The notes under the pieces: generated by a model | The model's input: only the letters and a program-made list of their open reading frames with translations | What the model was told of the DNA's origin: nothing | The model's database searches: none | From: Ischnura elegans | Taxonomy: Eukaryota; Arthropoda; Insecta; Odonata; Coenagrionidae | Assembly (NCBI RefSeq): GCF_921293095.1 | Contig: NC_060259.1 | Location: 23,567,812-23,631,811 of the forward strand | Direction of reading: 5' to 3' | DNA length: 64,000 nucleotides | Shown here: positions 11,819 to 24,830 of the stretch, one piece after another | Layout: every line of letters starts with the position of its first letter | Numbering within the stretch: the stretch's first letter is position 1 | Made by a program: the position numbers and the translations under genes

Positions 11819-12179
11819 GAAAGCGTCAGAGGGGGGAGGCAAGTGCTGAATGGAAGGGGATAGTGAATTTTGGGATATACGCTAATGTTACTGAGCTTCT
11901 CCCTATGCTAGTTACATCTCCTGGGGAAAATTCAAACTATGTGCCTGCCGTTATTAGCCATAAATGACACACTGTATATACATTTCATCTCATTTTCGTC
12001 AAATGATGGATGCAGGAAAATTATACTTCGGGACCGCAATCTTCAAACCATCAATGCGGGACAACAATACTTCGGGGAACAATGGATGCAGGAAAAAATT
12101 ACATTGTCCGTATGAAACTTTATTTGGGACCAGGAATGGTGAACGATGAATGCGGGTACGATAGATCAGGGTTCCACTG

Positions 12180-12904
12180 TATTGGCTTGAGCCCATTTCA
12201 CATGGACGTGGACATTCTCCACTACACATATGGGGAGCGATCACCACTTTTCACATTGGCTCAGACAAAAACCATCCACATCCAACCAATTGTGTTCAGC
12301 CTGCCACGGCAGAAGAGCATCATACAGACATGCACAATTTAAGTAATTGCTGTGCACCAGGAAATGAAAAATTGGAATAAAAATACCCATCAAACAAGGT
12401 TCCTTATTTATAACGTGATCTCACCTACCTCTTTACCTAACGATCATGGTATTGGTATTTAAAATGCAAGACATCACATACGTTGGCCCTTCTCTCCACT
12501 TCAATAAATGGTGAAAAGCACTCACAGTTATCTCCAAGTTCACACTTATTCTACTGATGAATTTGCTTGGCCTGCATCAGCCACCCCCATTCAAGTGCAC
12601 GCACAAACATGTCACTACAGCTTGGACACACAAATGATCAGCTGCTTGTAGGAGCCAAGCAGATGACTCCTCTATGTATGGATGGTCCGCACTCATGTGT
12701 AAGCTTTCACTTATGCCAATGGAACCTAGCCCACACTCGTTGCATGGACTACCTGTGTTCATAGGTAATTGGCCAAAGGGAACCAGGATCGATCAGAAAA
12801 GAGCTGCGCCCACCCTCCCATCCTGGCTGACCAGAAAAAAGGGAGACTTTTGAGCTCCCCCACCATATTTCAATGGGTTAGAGTTAAGTGAAAAGACGAA
12901 GTTT
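12180..12904. other. No feature recognised
   Basis: Several short frames on both strands (for example 12567-12764) lack any recognisable motif. No repeat structure defined. Confidence 0.4.
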
Positions 12905-13500
12905 TTGTGCTATGACATATGTAATACAAGTATTTTTAATGGTAAACTTATATTTCACTATACAAATTGTTTCAATTGTGTCTGTAACTGTCCAGTCATT
13001 GATAGAGTGAATGAAATGAAATACTTGGGAGTAATTCTGGATAGTAATCTACGCTGGGATAAACACTTACTTACTGTAAACAAATGCCTTAGAAGTACCT
13101 TGTCCAAATTTTATTACCTACGAAACTAATGTCCTCTTCAAGTTAAAAAAAACCATTTATCATGCTCTTGTTCATTCCAAACTTTCTTATGGTATAATCT
13201 GCTGGGGCAGTGTATACATGAGCACATTTGAGTGTGCACTCGTTTTGCAAAAAAAATAATTACGGTAATACTGTCTAAAAATTACTACGAGCACTCATTT
13301 CTTTTGTTTGTGGCCCTAAATTTGTTGCCGCTAAGGCATTTGTATTTATTCAAAGTGCTTAAATTGTTTTTGGCCAGAAGTGGAAATATGCAGAGTGTAA
13401 GTGACAAATATAAATATAACTTAAGGAATGTGTCATTTATTATGTCATATTATTATTATACGTCATGACAATAGATTCTGTAGTCTGGCTCGAAAGTTAG
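12905..13500 (+). pseudogene. Non-LTR retrotransposon fragment, RT C-terminal region
   Basis: One frame contains VNEMKYLGVILDSNLRWDKH and CLRSTLSKFYYLRN. After a stop and a shift it continues YHALVHSKLSYGIICWG, then LLPLRHLYLFKVLKLFLARS. This is the post-catalytic 'thumb' and downstream part of LINE reverse transcriptases, where YLGV-D and LSYGI-CWG are landmarks. The catalytic FADD region is absent. It is an old broken copy in the TrxR intron. Confidence 0.7.
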
Positions 13501-14014
13501 AAAACCTGCACTCAGCGAGACCAGACGTGAAAGAGAACCCCAGACTTTGAAGGAGTTTCCCTGAATTAAAACACTGTCTTGTACTATGGAGTATATGGTA
13601 GTAATGGCAGATATTGATTTAAATCACCTTATTTTTACAGTAAAACCCTTGCATAAAAAAACCTCTAAGGTAAAATTTCACAAAAATCTCAATAAAATGA
13701 AGTAATAGCCTCAGTCCCTACCTTACATAATGCATGAAGAAATACCTCATGTGATGGACATCTAAAATCATAAAACCTCCTTAATTAATATTAATAAGTC
13801 TGCATTTGGGCTCCATTTAAGAAAGCAATTTCTCTGCCGTGAAAATTTTCACTAGTCATTGGAAAACTAGTCAGTTATTCTTGAGGTATTAGCCTTACTT
13901 CAACAATGAAGGACCTAATTTCATGGAAAACCCTCAAGTCACTTTGTGAATATAGAAGTTTAGGAATAGAAAACAAATTGTAAAGGACATGCAATAAAAC
14001 AAGATATGTATTCA

Positions 14015-14254
<240 letters not shown>

Positions 14255-14538
14255 CTAAAAATAAAAAAATAAAGGATATGCATCACCAATACCATAAATC
14301 AGGTCAAATAATATAATTAATATAATTTGTGTATGTTTGACAATGAAACTGAAAAAGCACAGGACTTGATGTGAATGGATAAACATAGAGAAATGGTCTA
14401 ATGGCAACTTTTACAATCCAAAGATCACTCGGATGACTTGAAGACATATGTATTACAACGCACACAGGGGATTGTCATGATAGACAAAAATGAGTGACAT
14501 GGCAGCTATCCATGGTATGGAGCCCATTGTATTTTAAA

Positions 14539-14720
14539 CAGTAAAACCTCTGCCTTGCAAACTCCCACTAAGAGAAGAACTCTGATGAACGAACAAATGC
14601 AATTAGTCCCACTAAATTCCTATATGAGTACATTGGTAAATACCCCCAATGAATGAACTGCTGCTTTACAAAAACTCTGATTAACAAAATAAAAATTTGG
14701 CCCTGTCTCACGAAATTTAC
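14539..14720. mobile_element. Tigger-like fragment (CAGTAAAACCTCTGCC end)
   Basis: The sequence starts CAGTAAAACCTCTGCC and continues with short phrases (AAACTCCCACTAAGAG, CTCTGATGAACG, CTCTGATTAAC) that recall pogo/Tigger termini and subterminal repeats. The other terminus was not found. Confidence 0.45.
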
Positions 14721-15529
14721 CTCTTAGAATAAGTGACTCAAAAAGTTGGTAAATATTCGTGCATTTGCAAATCAAATGGCGAGGGTGTGAGGTACATTTG
14801 GGGGACATCTATTGGCTGCAAACTGTGCTGGCGCAGGGTTTTCCGCCCCTCCTATGGTGCTGTCATCGGGCAACTCTCGCCGGCCGAACTGTATGCAAGG
14901 AATTGAGGAGTACAGTTATCCTGCAGAATGCAACACTGCATGACAATGTGCGCTAACTCACGACTGTGAAGAATTGATCTAGCTGGGTGTGCGACGCTTC
15001 CGGAGCCGAACTATTAAAACTTCGCATATTGCATATCCACCGATGCTTATTCGTGGAACTCCGTAATCAAGTTCATTAAGTAACTGCCAGGACCGGGACT
15101 GAGGTGATTAATAATGGTTGTTTTACTATAGATTGGATAGGGCTTTTCGTTGGGATCAACGAATTGCTTCGTAATAACATTGCTCGTATTGACAATAGAA
15201 CACTGTATACATTAGCTTACTTTCATACTTTGAAACAAAAAGCTTTTACAATAAACACACAAAACCAATAGCTTAACTTACATCGTAGAGTCCAAGAAGG
15301 AACCCCAAATTTCGTAAAACCGATTAGGAATTTTTAAAGCCCCACCTTTTCCAGGCCAAATACCCAAAGAATTGCATACCATTAAAAAATTTCCCAGATG
15401 CCATTGACAATATTACCAGACTCTTCTCTGACCCATTCTGACCAGTACCAACACCTTTTATGGAACCAGAATTCCAATGGTTAAGATTATGGATTAGCAA
15501 TGAGTCAAATTAGTAACTGTGGATTAACC
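14721..15529. other. Unassigned
   Basis: A moderately GC-rich patch (14820-14900) in otherwise AT-rich DNA. No gene or defined repeat. Confidence 0.35.
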
Positions 15530-16030
15530 CTTAGGCCTCGGGTACGATACGAGCGGCGGGTGGTGAGCGGCAAGCGGCGCCGCTCTGATATCGGGCCTCA
15601 TTTAGTTGCGTGTAAATCCATTGAGGGTGGGTACGATATGTTTGAGCGGAGAGAGACTGTGAGCGGCGCCGCCCAGTGCCGCTCATGGTTCCAAGTCCAG
15701 ACCGATTTCTTTTCCACTGCCGCTCAGTAGATTCATCCTTCAGTGTAGTTGAAAATGTAAGCGGAGAAACATCAAAGTAGTGAGAATACGGCCAAACAAA
15801 GGAAGACTGAAGTTAGAAAAGGTGAGAAACATGAGCGGTGCCACTCGTATTGTAGCCACCTCTGCCGCTCACGTGCCGCTCAGGTTCCCGCTCGCCGCTC
15901 ATATCGTACCAGAGGCCTTGGCCTCGGTTACGATACTAGCGGCGGGCGGCGAGCGGCAAGCGGCGAGCGGCAACCTGAACGGCACGTGAGCGGCAGTAGT
16001 GGCTACAATACGAGCGGCAATTTTCTAACC
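15530..16030. repeat. Three GAGCGGC-rich repeat copies, two as inverted arms
   Basis: A module starting GGCCTCGG-TACGATA and rich in GAGCGGC/AAGCGGC words occurs three times: plus at about 15535-15600, inverted at 15830-15915 and plus at 15920-16020. The last two form a palindrome around 15915 whose arms share GCGGCACGTGAGCGGCAG and GTGGCTACAATACGAG. The region is far more GC-rich than its surroundings. It looks like a MITE or the terminal arms of a foldback element. Confidence 0.7.
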
Positions 16031-17385
16031 GCTCTACAGTGGGCGGAAATCGAAAAAAGCCGGGCAAAATTACAATTTGACTTATTATATAGTTATAAAC
16101 TTGAAACTTCGCAGGCATACTCAAAAATGATTGAAATTTATGGATCTATACTTTATTTGACAAAGATTCCTCCCTTTACTGAGATAGAGATGCTCAAACG
16201 TGAGAAAATTTCCATAAAATCGCCCGTCTTCAATTTTCTCTGAAAATCTTCTAAAGTAAGTAGATTGTGAAATTATCGGTGGATTCTTGCGGAATAAAAA
16301 ACCACATAATCTGTTGGCATGGTATCTTTTCTTTAATTTTCAGTAATCTAAAAAATCCTGTGATAGTTGTTGTTTCATGTTATACCCTCCGATGTAAAAG
16401 GCCTTGTGAGCTGTTTTCGGGGCGATGGAAATAAATAAATAAATGGAAATAAGAATATTATGGATTAATTCTTGCCGTGCAGTTACAAAAAAGGCGGATA
16501 CTGTTTTTCGACAAAGTTTTATATTTAGGTCCCCATGAAATTTACATGCATCGATATAGGGAAACTTCTTTGCAGCAAAATTTCTCAAGAACAACTGACA
16601 TAAAATTTAAGTTCATTTTCATATAATCAACTTTTCTGCAAGTCATATCCATCTTCAATTTTTTTCTAAATTTGAGCTAACTTTGCAATTACACAACTTA
16701 GAAAGTGACGTAGATTTGAAACATTGGAAATCATTAGACTAAATTGCCAAATTACTCTTTATGCAAGTGAAGTCTAAGTAAGGCTTGGAGATCCCTTGAA
16801 CATCATGGAATTGAGGCAGCAGGAGGGGAAACAGAGTTCATATAAAGCCCTTAGAAGACTGCTATTTGACAAATTGCCTATGTGAATTCATGACTCAACA
16901 GACATTGACACGGCAGCTAGGTGACACCTTCATCCTTTCCCTCATTCATGTCTCTGACCTAATTTTGAGGCCCCTGAATGCGAAGAATGGTGTAAGATGG
17001 AAAGGGGTGATTGGTGGACGAGGCTTTGAGGACAGAACCTTTACCATGCATGTGTCAGTTTTGTGTACTTGACGCGAGGCAAAATCCTAGAGAGGGAGCC
17101 TTAAAGGTCAAAATCGTTCAGCACCTCTGATATAAATTTTGGTAACACCTTTGGACAATGCATTTGATAGCATAGAATTTAAGTCTATAATATTGAAAAT
17201 AACATTTATAGGGGGGACAGGGGACATGATAGCACTAGACTTCCACTGGAATATGACATTTACATATTGAGTCACTATATGATTGCACAAATTGAGTGTC
17301 ACCGCAACATATGTTGCAATATTGAACAACTGCCCTGCTAGATGGCACGTCATCTTTCGGAATCTTGAGCCATCCTCGAGTTTTT
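16031..17385. other. Unassigned AT-rich sequence
   Basis: Short frames only; no domain, splice-supported exon or repeat boundary recognised. Confidence 0.4.
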
Positions 17386-18945
17386 TATGTTTATATGAAT
17401 TTGAAAAGGATGACATTGGAGCAAGCATCTTAAGATCGGAATTTGACGCTGCAGTAAGACACCTGCGAAAGAATAAGGCCCCAGGAATAGATGACATTCC
17501 GGCAGAGCTAATAAAAAATGCAGGAGAAAAGGTCTTAACTCAACTGTATAAAACTATCTGCGATATGTACTCAACAGGAGATTTACCTAGTGACTTCGAG
17601 GAGAACGTCATCATTCCCATACCCAAAAAGAAGAGAGCTGAGAAGTGCGAAGAATTTACGACCATAAGCCTGACGACACATGCGTCGAAGATTCTGACAA
17701 GAATCATTTACAGGAGAATTGAACGAAGAGCAGAAGAATTCCTGGATGAGGACCAATTCGGATTTAGGAAAAGCAGGGGCACGAGGGAAGCAATTTTGGC
17801 TCTTAGGATGATCATAGAGAAGAGAATGGAGAAAAACAAACCAACCTTCATAGCATTTGTCGATTTAGAGAAGGCTTTTGATAACGTGGAATGGAATTCA
17901 ATGCATAGAATTTTGAAAGAAATCGGCGTACTCTACAATGATCGTAGAATTATTCATAGTTTGTACAAAAGCCAAGTAGCTGTGATCAAATGAGGACCAA
18001 ACGGTGCAGAAGCGAGAATAAGAAAAGGGGTGAGACAAGGTTGTGCGCTTTCCCCTTAATTTTTAATGTTTACATAGAGAAAGCCATCAACGAAATCAAG
18101 CAGAAAGCTTCGGGTGTCAATATCCACGGAGAAAAAATTAGTATGCTGTGATTTGCTGACGACATAGCAGTCATAGCCGAGACAGAGAAGGATTTGCAGA
18201 AGACGTTGACAAATGGAAAGGACAATGGCCAGATATCAGCTGAAAATCAACAAAAAGAAGACTAAGATATTAGTTTGCAGTAAAAGAGAGGAGGCTAAAA
18301 CAAACATCAACCTAGGAAAGCATAAGCTTGAAGAGGTGAACGAGTTCTCTTACCTGGGAAGCCGAATTACCAGCGATGGACGGAGCAAGAAAGAAATACA
18401 CAGTAGAATAGCGCAGGCGAAGAGGGCTTTCTACAAAAAGAAGAATCTTCTTACAGCTGAAAATACCAGCATAGAAGTAAGGAAACAATTCATCAGATGC
18501 TACATATGGAGTATGTTTCTCTATGGAAGCGAGGCTTGGACGTTGACAGCAGCAGAGAAGTCAAGAGTGGAAGCATTCGAAATGTGGTGCTACCGAAGAA
18601 TGATGAAGATAAAATGGATTGACCGTGTGAGTAACCATGAAGTGCTAAGGAGAGTAGGAGAAAAGAGAAGCCTCCTAAAAACATTAAGCAGAAGAAGGGA
18701 CAACTTAGTTGGCCACATTTTGAGGCACGATGGTATGATGAAGACAATCGTTGAAGGACAAGTGGAAGGGAAAAAGGGCAAGGGACGGCCCCGAATCAGT
18801 TATTTCGGACAGGTTGAAAAGGATGTAAAAGAGAATAAATATGTAGCTATGAAGAGATTAGCGGATAGGAGAGAGAAATGGAGAGCTGCGTCAAACCAAT
18901 CTTAGGATTGTTGACTAATGATGATGAAATGTGCATGGGCTGAAG
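17386..18945 (+). pseudogene. RTE-type LINE, 5'-truncated and disabled
   Basis: Reverse-transcriptase coding begins mid-protein (DIGASILRSEFDAAV, then KNKAPGIDDIPAELI). It continues through DEDQFGFRKSRGTREAI and FIAFVDLEKAFDNVEW, which holds the first catalytic Asp. A TGA at 17991-17993 replaces a serine codon kept in the 36216 copy. One base is lost near 18055, and a second TGA (18149-18151) replaces the Arg before FADD. The C-terminal segment (18213-18905) has SYLGSRITSDGRSKKEIHSR, LYGSEAWTLTAAEKSRVEAF, HILRHDGMMKTIVEGQVEGK and ends RAASNQS. The 3' end has a GATGATGA tail. These motifs are typical of RTE-clade elements; the copy is dead. Confidence 0.85.
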
Positions 18946-19114
18946 AAATAAAGTTCTTACGCAAATAAAGAGGAGAACGAAATGCAGTTATTGGTTGAAT
19001 AGATTTCAATATATTCAAGAAGAAATGAAAAGATGTGGTTCTCCGCTCCTTTTGTTGCATTAGCTCCCCTCAGTGACCCGCAGTTCCTACAAAGACTTGT
19101 TAATTAGGAAAGTG

Positions 19115-19395
19115 TTAACCTGGACATAGCGAAAGCAGCACAAAAGAGGTTTTGACCACTTGTGGTACATGAGTGAGGAGTTGGTATGCCTGTCATTCTT
19201 TGACGGATCCATTGCTAGGTGTGAAAAAAACGTGATACGCCGTATGTGGTCTTGTGTAGGAAAATATGATCCACCGAAGAAGGCATTCTATAAACGTAAA
19301 GACATGACTAAGCTATCAATACCAAATTTGGTCACCACTAATTCGAGAAAGCTATTTAATGTACCTATTGTAAATATGTATTGCATTCTTTGATG
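19115..19395 (+). pseudogene. Fragment of a recurrent arthropod TE-like protein
   Basis: In two frames (one-base shift around 19152) the sequence reads LDIAKAAQKR, then LWYMSEELVCLSFFDGSIAR, YDPPKKAFYKRKDMTKLSIP and NLVTTNSRKLFNV. I recall WYL-EELV-L-FFD and KLFN-L phrases from uncharacterised high-copy arthropod proteins whose later part carries an AERGVKLI motif; that later part is missing here. Function unknown; an element-encoded protein is likely. Confidence 0.45.
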
Positions 19396-22300
19396 TGAAC
19401 ATGCGAGAATGTGATGAACACACAAGAACGATTCGCAAATTATTCGCGGTCATTAAGTGGGAAACGATTGTGCAGCGAGAGGAGTGAAACTAATTCAAGA
19501 TTTTTAGGCAGTCACGTTGAAGGAAGAGAGCTTTCTAAATTTATTACTGACAATAAGTGTGACTTTTCATCGCAATGCAACCCTTACGTGCGGAAAGACA
19601 CTTTGATTGCCAAATATGGGATGTCAGTGAAAAATATATTTTATTTTGGTTAATGTACCGAAATTCATGGACAGAATGAAAATAAATTGATCTCTTGGAT
19701 TGGAAGTATTGTTATGGCAATTAAATTCTTTCTAAGGTAAGCACATTTCTTCAGAGGCTAGATCTTGACATCAGGAGCAAAGTCTTTGCCGAGGAAGGGG
19801 AGGGAGTTGAGGGGAAGTCTCCAGTAAGTGGTGCGGGACATACCTCAGCGGTGCCGCGGTGCGGGGAGGCGCCCTAAGGGGGGGGGGATTGCATTACAAC
19901 GGATGATATATCCTAAACGCTTAGAGATAGGTTAAAACAAACAGAAAATCGGCCCCAAAGAACTTTACTTTTACATTTTACATAGAAATAGCGCTTTTTC
20001 GGCCCCAAAAAACTCAATTGAGGGTCCTTAGTACTTAGGGCCCTTGGGGCACGGGTTGCCGTTATTTTAAAGTAACCAAATTTTAACACGTGAATATAAA
20101 CACCATTTGGATCATTTTGAGACCAGGAAAACATAACTTTTCGCAATTCTGAAAAATAAGGGCCGGCCTACTGATCACCCCCTGACAAACACCCTAGAGG
20201 CCGCGTCAGACTACATCTTCATCTGTGACTGCAGCGTCCACAATGGTAGCATCCGATCTGTTTAAACGGAACCCTTGATCCCATGATTTACAATCCCCAT
20301 ATCAACCCTACACTCTGCCCTACTCACTAACCAAGAAAAGGCCGACAATGCTCGATGATTCTACTCGTCACACAACTCGCTGACTCGGCCGTGTAATGAA
20401 CTCCCGAACAATCCAGAGTGTTCCGACACGATGGGATTGCCTGCAGCAGATTTTCTGGGCAACCCTCGCATAATTTGGGGTTTTAACCGACATTTATGTG
20501 TACGATGATTTCATCTTAAAAATACATACAAGCTCAGTGCTACTCTTCGTTATTACAAACACCATAAGGCAAAATGTTGGGGAAAAGGGATCTCAACGCA
20601 CTCAATACCGTGAGGTGGATATTTTTAAAATCCTATAAAAATGCATTCCTTTGTGTAGAGCATTCATCAATCGACAGTAAGGACATATTGAAAGGATTTT
20701 AGGCACCATATGCTTCGCTATTTCGGTAAAAGCAACATTGGAGACGTAGCTGACGTAGCCCTGAGTGATTCGCTTAATTGCCAGATCTGATTAGCGGTGT
20801 AACGTGATTTGAGTGAGGGAAACGACGCAACTTCAGGACAGTGATTTTTTTAGTTAAGAAGTATATGCAAAAATAAATTATCACTCACGAACACGGAGGA
20901 GACAAAAATGAAAGACAGGATGCTCTATCATGCATTCGCGACTTTTCCACCGAGTCATACTGTCGTCATGACCAACTATTCGCTGAGAAAATTGTGAGGA
21001 GAAACACACAGAAATGTCCTTTTCTATCTGTTTAGCATTGTGTTCGTTATTGAAATGATTATAAAAGCGTTCCTTGCCCAACACTTAACGGAGAACCCTA
21101 TAAATGTTCGTACGTCTTTCAGATGTAGTTCAAATGAATCTATGATGATGATTCACTTTGTAAGGTGCTGTTAATCAAGATGAAAGGGGAAAAATATATC
21201 TGGATGTTGCATTGGCGGCTTCCTTCTATCAAGGGCGTATACGGAGGCGCAGTGAAAATTGCGTTGTATAAAGCGGTGAATTCCTAGACCGCATGGGAGA
21301 CACGCGTGGACGTGAGATGGCAAAATATCACATGTTCTAATTTCATTCGTGCAATCGCGATATTCCACGCCGTATGAGACACAAATGTAGTTCTAACCTG
21401 CGCAATTACATGCATTATGTAAAACGGCCTTCACACGGATATTCTTCATTATATTTGAGTTAGAGGACCTCTATTAAATGTTGATAGTATTTTATAAGGA
21501 GGTTAATCTTTGTCTATGAAGTACCGTGCAAGCCGTCAACAGAATGTGGCCCGGAGTAATTCCACTGTAAGCGTGCAGTACTCATCCTATCCTCATTCAG
21601 ACACGCGCTCGTTTGCCAACCACATTTCAATATCATTTATGTATACCTACAGGTGTAATCAAGTAAGAATGCATTTTATTTTGAGCGACAAAGGCGCATA
21701 ATGAATATCTTTTACAGCACGTGAATAAATAAGGTTGAAAACAGGCGTGACGGAGCAAATGTTGAAAAAGAAAACGCATAGCATGCCTGATTTAATGGTT
21801 GGATGTATAACCATAAAATATTACCGCTGACGATAACCGGTTAGTGACGGAGCAAGCGCTTGAAGTCTCCGCTGGCTACTTCAAACCACTTTCGAAAATT
21901 CTGGGCACACAAGAAAACACAACTTCCTTCCACCACAGTCAGAGTAGAACTGAGAGTATGATGCACATTTTAAAAAGGCTAGGAGAAGTTTCCCTGGAAA
22001 TATCCAATGGAGACTGTCAAAGGCTCCCCTCCGTGGAGTCATAAAACGACCGTTTTCGAAGTTGAATCCTGGGGGTTAGGGAGATTAAAGAGGGCATTAA
22101 AGGTCAGTCAGTGTCTCTCTGGGAAGATTTTGTGGATAATTATCAGGAAAAGAACTCACTTTTTCGTGGCTTATGCGTATTTAATAAAAGCATGCCCCCG
22201 ATCGCATCCAAAGAAAACTAAATTTACTTCTTGGCGTGCACTTACCTCGGCGGAAAACCCTCCGTTTTCTTCACCATAGACGAATTGGGGATCGAGCGCA

Positions 22301-23197
22301 TTAAGGTCAGATTAATACCGGTAAACTTTGAGCTTTAAAATCCATCCGCTTTCAATAACCTTACCGCGTCGCGTTTAATCCAGCTCCGGGCGCGCGGAGA
22401 CGAACCCTACCGCTTGATCAAAAAATCAATTTAATTTCCGGTGTCGCAAAATTATTTCAAAGCTCATTGCGTATACAACTTGAGAAATCTTCAAATCTAA
22501 ATTCTGATCTAAGTTCATTAGCGTAATTTTGGAAACCCCATCTGAAACTCTTAGTTAATATTTAATTTTGCTGAAAAACAGTATCTGCCATTTTGTAACT
22601 GCATTTTTAGAGTTTATCGAAGTTATTCTTTATGTTTACTGAAATTTAAAGAAAACGCACGTTGCTAACAGGTCATATAGCTTTTTATTCCGTACAAATC
22701 CACCAATAATTTTGGAAGATGAAGAAGATACTTTGGACGTATCTACTTAATTTGGAAGATTTTCAGAGAGATCTAAAGAGGGGCATTTTTACGGAAATAC
22801 GCTCACCTGTGAGCCTCTGTATCTCAGTGAAGGATGAAATCCAAGTCATAGTAGGAACATTTTCGTAACGTGTAATCATATATGACTTTACTTGCGAAGA
22901 CTCAAGTTTTCATCTCAAATACAGCAATTGTGTAATTTTGACTGGCTTCTTCCGATATTCGACCAGTGCGCGGGCGCTGTCTCTTCCATGTTGGCATCAA
23001 AATGATGTGACGCTATTCTCTTGCAAATTCTTCATATGTCGACTTGTGTGAATGCTAAAACGATGAATGATACATCACTCTAAAGAAAATTTAATTGGAA
23101 ATTCTGCTTTTTAGTAGTATGAGAAAGTCAAAAATGTAGACACATCAGTGCAGTAAGTACCTCCGCGCATCATAAAATTATTCATTGTGTCAATTTC
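19396..23197. other. Long stretch without recognisable genes
   Basis: I see only short unremarkable frames (19411-19653, 21844-22044, 22007-22279), a G-run at 19876-19888 and no complete repeat structure. Some of it is likely old repeat material. Confidence 0.35.
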
Positions 23198-23241
23198 ATT
23201 TCCAATTTGACACAATTTGTCAATTGTGTCAAATTGGAAAT
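23198..23241. repeat. 20-bp perfect hairpin
   Basis: ATTTCCAATTTGACACAATT (23198-23217) is followed after a 4-base loop by its exact reverse complement (23222-23241). A half copy of the same words (GTGTCAATTTCATTTCC) precedes it at 23187-23203. Confidence 0.9.
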
Positions 23242-23329
23242 CAAGCTAGAGAATAGCTCTGAGTCTATAGAATTTAAATATAACAATACGTCGCGAAAAG
23301 CAATCAAGATTCATATAATGGCATCGGAG

Positions 23330-23880
23330 TACTATTAGATCGCATAAGACGTAGTAAATTTACGAAAATGTTTAAACAATCTGTAGCCGCTGTAGTTTTT
23401 AGTAGAAATTCGATGCAGCAAAGATAAGTATGAACTAGCTAACGACCATGATACTATCCAAGTATGGTGCGATTCCTGGAAGTTAGTGTTAAATCTAAAA
23501 AAATGGTAGTAATTAATTTCTAGAAAATATAAGTCATCAAAACGTAGCTTTTTCATTCAGAGTACCCAATAAGAAATTGTAGAGTCCGTATAATATGTGG
23601 ATGTTAGACTCAATAATGATCTACCGTGGAATAAACATATTCGGAAAGTAAGATGTGAAGCTAATCGTGAATCGGGGTTTGTCAAAAGAATACTAGCAAA
23701 TCATGACGGCAAAGTGAGAGAATCCAGCTATTTCTCCCTCTTTGGAAATATATTTGGAATTCGCTGCCAGTTTTTCGGATCATGTTGCATGCTGGTGATT
23801 GATCACCACTGACATACACCGTAGGGGTGGGAAGCAGTGTATTATTTAGATGTAGATGTATTATTACCGTTTATCTCGAA
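23330..23880 (+). pseudogene. LINE fragment (Jockey/CR1-type), 3' end
   Basis: Frames contain HDTIQVWCDSWKLVLNLKK, then VDVRLNNDLPWNKHIRKV and FVKRILANHDGKVRESSYFS, matching the RT thumb region of CR1/Jockey-like LINEs (L-V-LN-DL-WN-HI, GFVKRIL, KVRE-AYFSL). It ends with GGGGTGGGAAGCAGTGTA and a TTTAGATGTAGATGTA-type tail. Several stops and shifts; no catalytic core. Confidence 0.6.
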
Positions 23881-24104
23881 AGCAAAAATTGAATTGGCAG
23901 AGCGTTTCACATTCAGTTGAAAGTGTGGTGTTATGGACATTCGTTTCCCACGTAGTCTATTCTCCACAAGGCCGGGAGCGCGGTGTTGTCAATAGTAATA
24001 TAAAAATTAATATTGCGCTGTGAACTGTTCAACACTGTATTCCAATGTAGAATAAGACGCTGCATTCATTGGCGTCAATATTTTTTACATAAAATTATAT
24101 CAAA

Positions 24105-24830
24105 GGCTGGGATGGGATGAGGATTAATCACAAGAAAACTAAGGTAATGCGTTTTTGTAAAGCATCACGAGCGAGGAATGTGAGACTCAAGATAAAGGTG
24201 GGTGGTGAAAAACTTGAGCAGGTTGAGCAATTCAACTATTTAGGCAGTACGTTAGAGGAAAACGGATACAGTAGTAAGGACATCAGGAAGAGAATAGCAT
24301 TAGCGAAGGAGGCGTTCATGAGCAGGAAGGAGCTTCTGAGAGGATCGTTGTGTAAGAGTTTAAAGAAAAGATTAGTGAAGAGTTTGGTTTGGAGTGTAGC
24401 TCTCTACGGTGCGGAAACGTGGACTCTGAGGAAAGAAGACGAGAGAAGATTGGAGGCGTTCGAGATGTGGGTATGGAGAAGAATGGAGAGGGTGAAATGG
24501 ACGAAGAGGAAAAGGAACGACGAAGTTCTGGATATGGTTGGCGAGGAGAGAAAGCTTTTAGATGAGATACGCAGAAGACAGAAGGTTTGGATGGAGTTAG
24601 TGCTTAGCGGTGAGGGGATGTTGAAAATGGTGTTGGAGGGTAGAATGTTGGGGAAACGAGGGAGGGGAAGGAAAAGAATAGGATTTTTAGATAGATTGAA
24701 AGAGAGTAGGCCTTACAGTGAATTAAAGAAGGCAGTGCTGGAAGGAAAGGGAGGCTCCCAGATCACCTCTTTAGTACTCCATGGAAACCTACCTTAATCG
24801 GTAGAATACTATAATAATAATATCAAAGGC
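24105..24830 (+). pseudogene. RTE-type LINE 3' fragment, open frame of 226 residues
   Basis: The frame starts inside the RT (MRINHKKTKVM) and continues QFNYLGSTLEENGYSSKDIR, LYGAETWTLRKEDERRLEAF, EMWVWRRMERVKWTKRKRN and GRMLGKRGRGRKRIGFLDRL. These are the conserved C-terminal steps of RTE-like proteins (YLGS, LYG-ETWTL, LEAFEMW-WRRM, KRGRGR). It differs clearly from the copies at 17386 and 36212, so it is another family. The 3' end is a TAATAATAATA-type tail near 24815. No stop occurs in the retained part, suggesting a fairly recent 5'-truncated insertion. Confidence 0.8.

Larger units (their letters stand above)
9441..12179. mobile_element. pogo/Tigger-like element, composite
   Basis: The left end CAGTGGAACCTCAATCTATC and the right end (complement CAGTGGAACCCTGATCTATC) are inverted repeats, each flanked by TA, the pogo/Tc1 target. 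Both subterminal regions carry short repeats of the ATGAATGCGGGA / ATGGATGCAGGA type (9489-9520 and 12003-12155). No transposase frame remains. A second element (10445-11818) is nested inside. The block 9490-10070 has a relative at 50220-50600. Confidence 0.65.

Noticed and set aside
17108-17497. 129-residue minus frame overlapping the start of the RTE LINE
   Set aside because: It is the antisense of LINE and flanking sequence, with no domain of its own.
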